From Isoetes taiwanensis (lineage: Eukaryota; Streptophyta; Lycopodiopsida; Isoetales; Isoetaceae): 64,000 nucleotides of DNA. Positions 49,170 through 57,875 of this stretch are shown here, in pieces. Below the pieces are notes generated by a model. That model did no database searches, was not told the DNA's origin, and saw only the letters and a program-made list of their open reading frames with translations. The position numbers and the translations under genes were made by a program. The stretch's first letter is position 1; each line of letters opens with the position of its first letter. Location of the stretch: the NCBI GenBank assembly GCA_021234155.1, contig JAJEKV010000020.1:9797172-9861171 (forward strand), written 5' to 3'.

Positions 49170-50015
49170 TTACATCTCAAAGTCAGTATCTTCAATGTTG
49201 GTCTGATCTTGTGTTATTTCTTCTCTTGCAGTTTCCTCCTGTTTATCGGTATCTTCAATGTTGGTCTGATCTTGTGTTATTTCTTCTCTTGCAGTTTCCT
49301 CCTGTTTATCGGTATCTTCAATGTGTGTTGTTTCTTCTCTTGCAGGTTCATCCTGTTTATTTACAACAATATCAGCTGCAACACCAACAATAGATTTCAC
49401 CAATTGCATGCTTCCCTCAATTGCTACTTTCCATCTTGCAAGTTCTTTCAAGTGGTCAACATCAAGTTTGAGTATGTTGATGTCGACTTCCTTGACCACA
49501 TCAACATGAAGCTGCTGGTGCAACCACTTTTGAGGATTCTTTGAATGAAGCCAAGTGTGCAAACATGCTTTTATGTAGTTGAATACCTTATCATTTTCCT
49601 CATTGTCAAAGCTCTCAACTATTAAGCATGTGTCTGATGGGGACAAGAAAGTCTTGTACAAAGAGTCATCCACAAGCACAACATCCTGTACATCATTAAA
49701 AGCTGTGTAAACTTTGACAATTGGCTTCATAAATACTGGTTTGGTTGCACTGCCTGGAAACATAAAAGGCAGCACCTCACATTCATTCTGACCCCAAATG
49801 AATTTGAATTTAGCAATGTAGTGTATGATGTGCTTCATCATGCTAGACCAAATCCCAACTTCAAATCTTTCAAAACAGAAATCCAAGAACTCTTGTAGAA
49901 AAGGTCTGCAAATAACCACTTTCCCTGCTGTGTAATACTTCTTGAGCCCTGGTGGAATCTTTACTCGTGCTCTTTTTTGGAAAGTGTTGACCAAAACTCC
50001 ATTAATGTCTGGGTT
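49170..50015 (-). CDS. FCP1/NLI-interacting-factor-like HAD phosphatase, 5'-truncated
   Basis: An open minus-strand frame of about 280 codons, stop at 49170-49172. It begins with PDINGVLVNTF, matching the motif-I D-x-N-G-x-L of plant FCP1-like proteins. Then follow RPFLQEFLDFCFERFEVGIW, FKFIWGQNECEV, and DVVLVDDSLYKTFLSPSDT, the HAD motif with paired Asp. Known role of the family: Ser phosphatases that act on the RNA polymerase II C-terminal domain or other nuclear substrates. The C-terminal ~60 residues are a 21-residue repeat (KQEETAREEITQDQTNIEDT) unlike the family. There is no ATG near the start. The strand that should precede motif I is replaced by sequence adjoining an LTR retroelement, or a 5' exon lies elsewhere (a CAG acceptor sits at 50016-50018). 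Catalytic competence is doubtful. Confidence 0.7.
   Translation of the reverse strand, partial: NPDINGVLVNTFQKRARVKIPPGLKKYYTAGKVVICRPFLQEFLDFCFERFEVGIWSSMMKHIIHYIAKFKFIWGQNECEVLPFMFPGSATKPVFMKPIVKVYTAFNDVQDVVLVDDSLYKTFLSPSDTCLIVESFDNEENDKVFNYIKACLHTWLHSKNPQKWLHQQLHVDVVKEVDINILKLDVDHLKELARWKVAIEGSMQLVKSIVGVAADIVVNKQDEPAREETTHIEDTDKQEETAREEITQDQTNIEDTDKQEETAREEITQDQTNIEDTDFEM
49173..49330. repeat. 63-bp tandem repeat in the phosphatase C-terminus
   Basis: Two exact 63-base units and a degenerate third encode the 21-residue acidic repeat (EETAREEITQDQTNIEDT). The near identity of units suggests recent expansion. Confidence 0.9.
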
Positions 50016-50654
50016 CTGGGATAGCTCTACTCTAGATACGACATACTAACCCATCTGGAGGGCTAACTTCCAGATGGACTACTAAGAGCACTACTCCACA
50101 TACCTGGTCCAGAAGCACTCCCTCCCAATCCTGGCGTCTCCATGATCTTCAAGGTGTTCGAGGTAGCTCCCACTCCTGCTGATGCGCTCACGCTCTAGGG
50201 ACTGCCACGCTTTGCTGTGCCACAGCAGACGGTTCTCGAAACGGAGTTTCGAGCGCGAAGAAGGTTCCCAGACTGTTGGAGCCAGAAAAGAGGCCTAGGG
50301 TTAGGGTTTAGGCCTTTATAGGTTAGGGTTCACATGTTATGCCACATGGCTCCAATAGGGTAAGTCTATATGGCGGGTGCCCAATAGGTTAAGGCCACGT
50401 GGAAAATGGTCTTAACCTAAGGTTGGCTAAGTTATATGAATAACTTAGTCATGCCCCCTAGTGCCACAATCTATGGTATACAAGGCTATGAAGATAGACT
50501 TGTATAGTGACGGACCTGGAAATATACGTATTTATGGCATATCTTTCCCTGGAACGTCACATACTTTAACCTAAGAGAAAGTACCGTCAGCTAACGAGTT
50601 AGGCCATGGCCAGTGCAATGATTTTGGTCCACCAAAACCATGCTCTGATATCAC
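50016..50654 (-). mobile_element. LTR retroelement leader and possible gag start, truncated
   Basis: Directly inside the LTR, on the minus strand, GTGATATCAGAGC (50642-50654) matches the initiator-Met tRNA primer binding site TGGTATCAGAGC closely. About 500 bases later a short frame, METPGLGGSASGPGMWSSAL (from about 50141), ends after 27 codons. No protease or RT follows. The body of the element is lost and the next recognisable sequence is the phosphatase gene. Confidence 0.55.
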
Positions 50655-52167
50655 TGTGACGCTCCCAAAATCTATACGATGCTCCCATTGTACAAATACA
50701 GGAATTTCCCTCCCATGGCGACTACATCACCATGGTAAGGCCCTCCGTCATACTCGGACGCCAAGTGTCCGGACGAGGAACACGGAGGTGTCATTCGTCC
50801 CACGTCCTCTACGGGAATCCTATACAGCAGAAGTATACATACATGTTAGCATACAACAATCATGCTAAAATAATATACCACCACGAAGGATTGCCCATCC
50901 ATCATCGTCAATGAAAAGACAGTACAACCACAATAACATGAGATAAACACCATGACAAGGCGTTCTCTGGGCTCAGCCTCCAAGTGGTCAACTGACGGTA
51001 AGGGTCTCAAGATATCAACAGACGAAAGTATAACATGGCATTGGCTGGCATAAGACAATGGCTAGGGTAGTCCACTCCATCCGCCCCTCCTGTGCACACT
51101 TTGCAGATAGGCTGAATCATGCTATGACGTGCTTGTAGCCCACCGGAGACGCAATCCCAAGGAATCACCCTACGGGACTACTCCATGTTACATCTCCCCG
51201 GTCCGATGAGGCAGGTCAGAGAGGCATCTCGTTCCCGAGCATGACGGATCCCTGGGTGTACTAGAGAACACGTGCCCCCTCAGTGACCCCCCCATCCGTA
51301 CCCGACTTACTCCCCTAAATCTAAAGGCCGGCTCACCAGCCCGTTCGAATCTAGGACGTCCATATAGGCACGTCTCCTGGGGACCCAGGGAGTGTCAGAC
51401 CCATACCCGGCCCACACACAGTGACCGGCTATAAGCCTAGCACACTATAGGAGTCATGTACCCGCGCTAGGCAAGACCCCACCCCCGATTCACCATCATG
51501 CTCGTTATCTGGTGCTAAACCACATCATAGCATCCTCAGCCAGGTTGGCTCTTGTGCACATGCCACATTTATTGGGTATTAAGGGGTCTAGCTAGAGACA
51601 TCCCTACTGCTAAGAGGCTTTTAGGTCTCTACCCTTCCCTTAATTCCCAATACACGGAAGAAGCAGAAAGAAAGAATATAAACACCATCTAAGTATTCAG
51701 AACAACATACAAAAGAGAATTTAATCATTCCATCTTTTCAAGGAAGTGTTAGCAGAAATAGAAGCTATCTAAAGACTAACCAGTCTCTTGGCTGGAGCCG
51801 TTGTCACGGAAGGCTTCCATAGCTTGAGGCTGTTGGTAAGTACTGGCAAGGATGGGCTAAAGCTGGTAGTTGCTGCTCTTCGTCACTTTCCAATTCGAAT
51901 TTGGGATGAAATGGGGGGTAGAGCCCCTATTTCTCCAACCAAAATAGCAAGTCCCCCCTGGCCAATCGATTTGGGCCAGGTGGCACCCCCTCATTGGTCC
52001 CAATTAGCATAATTAGGTTAATTATGCCAATAAAATCCATAATTATCCAAGCATAGCTAATAAAATCCATTTTAGGTGAACCCCACTTGGGCCCCTAGGC
52101 CTAGCTACATGCTAGTGACGTGTCATGGTATGCATACGTATACCGTATAAATACCTAGAATGTCACA
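50655..52167 (-). mobile_element. long terminal repeat (~1.5 kb), minus orientation
   Basis: The unit starts TGTGACGCTCCC and ends GAATGTCACA, the TG...CA ends of an LTR with 6-base inverted tips TGTGAC/GTCACA. A primer binding site abuts its low-coordinate end, so the element reads on the minus strand and this is its 5' LTR. No second LTR is in the window and no 5-base target duplication pairs with the outer flank (CCATC). The superfamily cannot be set without the polyprotein. Confidence 0.65.
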
Positions 52168-53570
52168 CCATCCTCATTTACTTGTGCATTCATTAAGTAA
52201 AGAATAGTGCTGACGCCCTTGAAGGTAAGAAGTGTCTGACTAGCATGCACATGTTTCTATAAGAAAAAGAAAATCCATGTCCTTTGCTATGTAATTTATA
52301 CTATTCACCTTCTACAAGAGGAACCATGTGATAATTCTAAGACACCATACAAAGACACAATTCCTAATTCAAGTATAGGAGCATCATGTGGGTGCCAACC
52401 TGAGTACCACTAGTAGTAGTAGCTAGCATTCTTAGATAACGAAGCCACATTGACCACAAGAGCGGCTATCAAGATGGACTAATCAAGAACATGTGTGTGT
52501 AACATGTGAGTGAATGACAAGACACATAGCTCACTCGATTGAGGCCAATAAATTGATCCTTGCCTCTTATGCCATCTTTCAGATACAAATAGCTTGGATA
52601 GAGTTAATAGAATAAGTTATTACAAGGAAAAACTAACCCTACTATGACCCCTTAGATTAGGCTATGAAATGCATCGAGTCATTGCAGCTATTCACATGGG
52701 TATGCACATAAATCGAGAATTGAATCATATAGATCAACTAATAAACCAAAGGAATCTAGAGTTTGTGAATGTTATCAATTGGATGTTTTAGAAGTTGAAC
52801 ACTATATACTTCAGATTTGTCACACATATATGGCTTTGTGTGTCAACTATGTCCCCATATGTGCTTTGGAAAACACCTTAAGTGGCCGCCATGATGTCTT
52901 ACATTTTAGAAATGTTGGCATAACACGCACAATTATGTCTATGGCAAACACATTGTTAAGGTTTTCTCTCAGAAAACTCTAGGGTAAGGGTTTCTTAGTC
53001 CACACAGTGATGAGCTTGTTGTATTCCATCCTTGAGTCCCATAGAACATTTGATCTCTGTGGACAATAAAAATCGATCCAATTCAATTCTCAAAGAACAA
53101 ATATAATGCATCTTGTTTATACTATGGAAGTTGCACATTTGACTGCATGTGAATAAGGGTTCTTGACCCAATTTCATGCATATATTTAGGAGTTACGAGG
53201 GTCTTTAACCATATAGTTAGTGTAGATGTTCTTTAGTAGAGATCAAAGTTGTCTTTTGTAAATTCATATATAGGAGGTTTTTCGCCAACCCCTAATAAAG
53301 ATGGTATATCCAAGTTATTTGGAAGTTCAAGCTATGAAATTCGATGAAATATCCTATGAGTTCAAGTAAAGTATAGTTATAACACTAGATATGCACTTTT
53401 CATTTTTCCCTCCTTTAAAAATTGTAAGGTAGACGAGGTATGTAATGCAATCTCAACTTCACTTGATTAAGTTTCGAAAATGTTGTTTTGGTCTGGTGTT
53501 ACATAAGATTTCCTAAGGTTTGTAAGTGTATTCGTATGCTATTTTGGTAGAAATCTGACGTCAGTATATG
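52168..53570. other. AT-rich intergenic DNA, no gene seen
   Basis: Only short frames. The phrase CTCTGTGGACAATAAA at 53055 also occurs as CTCTGTGGACGATAAA at 14203, so part belongs to a dispersed repeat. Confidence 0.45.
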
Positions 53571-54027
53571 GGTTTTGGTGTTTCAATGGTGTTTAGGTTT
53601 TTGTTTGGAAATTGTAGTTTTTAGAAGGCCAGTGGTGTCGATCCCTTCGCGTCCGCGTGGAGCGGATGGATCAGAGCAGAGGGAGTTGTGGCCAGAGCTC
53701 AGGAGGCCGTTGGCATGCCGTCTTGCAGTACCAGGTGAGTCTGGTTGTTTGTTTTTGTAGATGTTCTGTGGGAGTGGGTGATATTTATGTGGTGTGAATC
53801 GGCTGGTCTTGGGAAATCTTTGGAGGTCGGCATATCCTTGCTGTGGTTGTAGCTGCGCTTTGTGCTTGTTGTGTTGCTGTTGTACTGGACTCTCTGTTTC
53901 AGCTGTGGTATTCTGCAACCCAGGTAACATGTTGAAGAGGGCAGCTAGATGTAGAAAATAGAGTTTGCCTCCTGAAGCTAAATTCCCTTGTGTTGAGGAT
54001 GCTTTTTCTGTGGGGGATAGGGAGGCC

Positions 54028-54957
54028 ATGTCGAAGGGTAGGGGTAGAGTAGAGGGTGAGGATGAGGGAACCGGTTTGTTGGATGTGAGCCTTACTTTGT
54101 GTTATGCTGGGACTGACGTTCCCCTTGCCATGTTTGAGAAACTTGTGGAGTTTTTGAAGACTCAGACTGTTGCTGGTGCTGTAGCCCTTGAAAGGGGATC
54201 ATACCTGGACCACTTGCACTGCCAGGGGGTGCTTAGGAGCACCTTGAAGACTCCTCGTGCCGTAAATGCTGCCATTAAGAGGTTTTTTGGGTGGGGAGCT
54301 CAAAGACCGGCAGGCATCCTTCTGATATGCAAGGCTCTTAAAAATACCAGAATGCATTGTTTTGAGGGATTAGTAGGATATTGTTTGAAGGACTTTGGTA
54401 AAGTCCACTTCAAAGATTGTTTGCATAATGTTTCTGAGAGGCAGATCGAGATGGGGAAGGATCTCTATCTGCTTCATGGTGCAGGTAACTTGAAGAGTGT
54501 CGTTGTGTTGGATAACAAAAACTTGTTGCACAGGGCTCATCACTTTGTCAAATACCATGGCAGGAAGCAACTGTCTGCTTCTCTGGTTTATACTGTATGC
54601 CGGATGCTCAGGACTGGCAAATTCATTCTGTCTAGTCAATGGATCTTGCCTACTAACTGTGCTTTTATTTCAGAGCATCGGGTGAAGGCAGCATGGAGAA
54701 TAACTCTCAATCCCTCGCAGGCCATGCCTAGTGACGTACGATGTGTGATTTTTAATGTCCCTACAGGTATGCAACCTGTGGAGCGAATAGGTAAGGCACG
54801 GAAGAGGTATTATGACGATGTCCCCAGTCCTGGAGATGGGGATGAGGGTTTTGTGGACATTGATGACAATGAACACAGGCCTAGAATGGAAGGGACTTCG
54901 GAGCAAGCCGATTATATCTCCTTGGATTGTGCTGATTACACAATGGCTGTGAATTGA
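54028..54957 (+). CDS. Replitron-like HUH (Rep) transposase, Y1 type
   Basis: A 309-codon open frame from the first ATG (54028); the frame is open back to about 53965 but without an ATG. It has the three Rep motifs in order: a beta strand VSLTLCYAG (motif I, about residue 20), LDHLHCQG with His62 and His64 (the HUH metal-binding pair) preceded by Glu55, and GLVGYCLKD with Tyr118 and Lys121 (motif III, single catalytic Tyr). A basic/hydrophobic domain of about 120 residues follows (SASLVYTVCRMLRTGKFILS, WRITLNP), then an acidic tail. There is no Walker A/B helicase, which argues against a Helitron RepHel or a full CRESS-virus Rep. Replitrons are described as eukaryotic transposons with a Y1 Rep domain plus an adjacent domain, abundant in non-seed plants. 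Such enzymes nick one strand and stay joined through Tyr. Assignment is by motif order; an endogenised CRESS-type Rep is the alternative. Confidence 0.68.
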   Translation: MSKGRGRVEGEDEGTGLLDVSLTLCYAGTDVPLAMFEKLVEFLKTQTVAGAVALERGSYLDHLHCQGVLRSTLKTPRAVNAAIKRFFGWGAQRPAGILLICKALKNTRMHCFEGLVGYCLKDFGKVHFKDCLHNVSERQIEMGKDLYLLHGAGNLKSVVVLDNKNLLHRAHHFVKYHGRKQLSASLVYTVCRMLRTGKFILSSQWILPTNCAFISEHRVKAAWRITLNPSQAMPSDVRCVIFNVPTGMQPVERIGKARKRYYDDVPSPGDGDEGFVDIDDNEHRPRMEGTSEQADYISLDCADYTMAVN

Positions 54958-55116
54958 TCATTAGTTCTGCAATTTATGTTTATGTTATTTGGGAGTTTGT
55001 AAGCCCTTTGGATGAATGCCATGTTCCTTTGTTTTAGTTTTGCAACATGTTTATTTTCTTTGCATGTCTTTTCTTGTTGCAGGGTTAGAGTACTGACTTT
55101 GCATGCATGCAGGGAT

Positions 55117-55290
55117 ATGCCTATGCCATTGTTTCCCGATGCCCAAATGGAGAATGGGCACCAAGAAGTGGCTGATTTACCTGCACCTCCTGATAGACCC
55201 CCTGAGCCTCCATTGCCTCAACCTGCTGCTCCTCAGCCCCCTTCTATAGAAAGCCTGATTTCCAATGGCCTGCCACAGGGAAAATTTTAA
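55117..55290 (+). CDS. small proline-rich ORF downstream of the HUH transposase
   Basis: A 57-codon frame from an ATG four bases after a good acceptor (GCATGCATGCAG, ending 55112), encoding DLPAPPDRPPEPPLPQPAAP and ending SNGLPQGKF. No domain is recognised. It may be a separate small gene or a 3' exon of the transposase transcript, or chance. Confidence 0.3.
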   Translation: MPMPLFPDAQMENGHQEVADLPAPPDRPPEPPLPQPAAPQPPSIESLISNGLPQGKF

Positions 55291-56087
55291 GAGACCTATA
55301 ATTTTGTATAAGTATAATGAATTGGCCATTCCTTGTAAAATATGCCCCCCAAAGTGTAGCTTGAACTGGCCATTTTTCCTATTTTTTTCTAATGTGGCTG
55401 CAACCCAATTGGCGATTTTTGAATCAAATATCTAATAATGTGTAGCTCAAATGGCGATTTTTAGCTAGATTCTTATTAAATATAGAGCTAGTTGCCCAAA
55501 CATAAAGAAGTCGCTACCTATATAAATGTGTTTAAGTTACATTTTGTATGAATTTGAATTCATACCCCATGTATTTCAATAATGCACATATTGCTAGTAG
55601 GGATAATCAGAAATCGGATGCCGGAGTCTTCCTAAAGAGAATTGAAAACTGCCTCGACATTTGATTTTCCAAAAGAGCGGGATTATTCTTAGTTGGTAGA
55701 TATATTTAGAAATAAAAATTTCTATTTATGTTGGCCCCCCATAGGTGACGAATTATGAGAAGACCTCTTAATGAGTTAAGATTTGGCAAATTTAAGGCAT
55801 TACAGGATTTGGCCAAGTGGCCTAAATGGCCATTTCATAAGCATATCTAGTTCTCACTTGGGACTAAATTGGCCCCAAAGTCGATACCACTCCAATTAGC
55901 AAACATCTAATTGGCCATTCTAATGTCCTAATAGGCAATAAAGTGCCATGAAATGGCGAATCTGTAGGTAGTTCGTGGGTAAGGCATCCTACTCAAGCCG
56001 GCCGTCACATTTTGCCTGAACCTGTAATTTGTGGCCAAATGGCCCGCCGGGGCCACTAAAATTTTCGCTGGCCTGCCACATCCTAGT
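55291..56087. other. AT-rich stretch with repeated TTGGC(C/G)AT motifs
   Basis: AATTGGCCATT or AATTGGCGATTTTT-like phrases occur many times (for example 55320, 55366, 55409, 55449, 55910). No gene. Confidence 0.4.
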
Positions 56088-56333
56088 ATTGCATCTCCAG
56101 ATGCAGAACATGCCCATGTGGCATCCGAATTACTCACTAGCGTTGTTAACATAAACACACTTGCTGAAACTGTTGCAGCCTCCGTGCGTTTGCTGCGGAT
56201 GCAATTGGGCCGCCTGTTTCATGAGCTTGAAGAGACAATTGGTACTATGGAGTGGGATGAGGTTGCTGTCTCCACAAGAGAAAGGCAGGCACTTAGAAGT
56301 CATATGAACTTGGCACGGGCGCTGCTGCTGTGA
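56088..56333 (+). CDS. possible exon encoding a helical, coiled-coil-like peptide
   Basis: An open frame after a CCTAG acceptor-like site encodes IASPDAEHAHVASELLTSVV, then ETVAASVRLLRMQLGRLFHE and ALRSHMNLARALLL, strongly amphipathic. There is no ATG until LRMQLG, so it would need an upstream exon. It may be the C-terminal part of a Replitron-linked protein; I do not recognise it. Confidence 0.3.
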   Translation: MASPDAEHAHVASELLTSVVNINTLAETVAASVRLLRMQLGRLFHELEETIGTMEWDEVAVSTRERQALRSHMNLARALLL

Positions 56334-56632
56334 GAACTCAGACATATTGACAGGTACATTGGTAGGATGTTGCAATTCCATTGTCATGTCTTCTGGCTCT
56401 AACATGGCACGCGAAGGCTTTAAACATTACAAGCAACTGATGTGAACTGATTTGTTGTGGAACTTTCAACCGTTTGTTGTTGCTGTTTCCTTGATGTAGT
56501 TGCATTGCATAGTCTGCATGGAGCATGAACAGTGCATTACGAAAAGTTAAAAATGTTTTGCTGAGTTTTAGTTGTGAACTTAATTGCATATGCATTTGCA
56601 TGCTTGATCATTTGCACGGGATTAGCCCCCTG

Positions 56633-56668
56633 CCATAATGGGGAGCCCTTTGGGGAGCCCCATTATGG
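56633..56668. repeat. hairpin, 11-bp perfect stem
   Basis: CCATAATGGGG and CCCCATTATGG pair perfectly around a 14-base centre that itself contains CCC/GGG. It lies about 1.7 kb downstream of the HUH transposase, so a role as a terminal hairpin of that element is conceivable, but unproven. Confidence 0.6.
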
Positions 56669-56672
56669 TTGG

Positions 56673-56725
56673 TGAAGCATCAGGGTACCGGCTTCGGTCG
56701 GCGGGGTTCAACTCCTCGTGCTTCA
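56673..56725 (+). ncRNA. tRNA-like fold / pol III B-box relic
   Basis: TGAAGCA and TGCTTCA form a perfect 7-bp outer stem 39 bases apart. Inside, CGGGGTTCAACTCCTCG has a T-arm/B-box look (consensus GGTTCGANTCC). At 53 bases it is too short for a tRNA, so it is a shrunken tRNA relic, a SINE head, or coincidence. Confidence 0.4.
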
Positions 56726-56922
56726 TTATGTTATTTGTTTGTTTATTTTGTTATGGAGCTGCCGTAGCATGTGCTGCAGGTTGGTGTGCAGTTTGAGGTT
56801 TGGCCTTGCATTTAGGAGGCCCTTCTGTAAAAAATTTTTGCAAGTGAGACAGTTGTGCAGAATATTGCTTCATAGCAGACATGGTGCTTGAACTGTATGT
56901 TTGCAAAACAGGTTTAGATCTT

Positions 56923-57207
56923 TGGGTCAAAGCATGGAGCTGGGGGCCACTTTTACGCCAGTCAAGCACCCACTAAGCACCCAGTGCTGAAAATTTTATT
57001 TATTTTTATCTTTTTTTCTGTAACTCCGTTAAAGCTGAAAATTTGTATTCAAAGGCGTAATATTAATGCGTTTCAAGGAAAAATATTAAAAAAAAATAAA
57101 ATAAAAATATTTTTTCAAAATACAAAGAAAAGGTCCCCAGAAAGCACCCACTAAGCACCAAGTGTCCAGGACATAAAAAGTGTCCCCCACCTCTATGCTT
57201 TGACCCC
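56923..57207. mobile_element. ~285-bp TIR element with internal direct repeats
   Basis: The left end GGGTCAAAGCATGGAGCTGG and right end (reverse complement GGGGTCAAAGCATAGAGGTG) are inverted repeats of about 33 bases, continuing through GGGGGCCAC/GGGGGACAC. Inside each end the same phrase AAGCACCCACTAAGCACC lies in direct orientation (56964 and 57142). The centre is A/T-rich. The target duplication is not clear. Confidence 0.65.
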
Positions 57208-57875
57208 TTTGTTACTTGTGTGTATATACGCATTTGACTTCAATCGAATACTTTCTGATGCACCTTAGGGTGACGTGGAAATGGGGTTTTGACCCCATCT
57301 TGACTTGGATTGGTCGGTTGTGGTTTTGGGGCACGGCATATCCTTGGGAATATGCCATGTTTCAATGGCTAGGATAGAGCGATTATAGGATAGAGCGATT
57401 ATAGGATGTTTATCTTTTTATAGTAGAAATGAGTTTGGGAACCACATTAGGTAGCTATAGGTTTTTGGTACATTCTAAATCAATTTATATTTGCTAACTT
57501 TTGTCATTCTTCGCAAATGTCATGTGCCTTGTATTCGAATATAATCACATTCCTTGTCAATCTAAAAGAAGAAGAAGGGGGAACAAGTGAAATTCTTCCA
57601 TTTACAAATGTTAATGTCTACTTCTATTCATAAACTCTTGGCTGCCATAAAAGTTCAATTGACATTGACATCTTTCCATCTCTTACTCCAATTCTTGAAA
57701 TTTGTGGTAATAAAACGGAAAAGTGCATGGCCAAACACGCAAAGCCTTTATTAGATTTATGGTATGTAGGCCTACTATGGATCGTTATTCATTTATTTTT
57801 TCCTCTTTGTCTTTCCCGTGGACGTAAAAATTCTATCTTAGTATCTTTATTTACTATCTTTATGTTTATTCACAA
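57208..57875. other. intergenic DNA and 3' flank of the subtilase gene
   Basis: Contains a 17-base direct duplication (TAGAGCGATTATAGGAT twice at 57373-57406). No gene. Confidence 0.5.
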
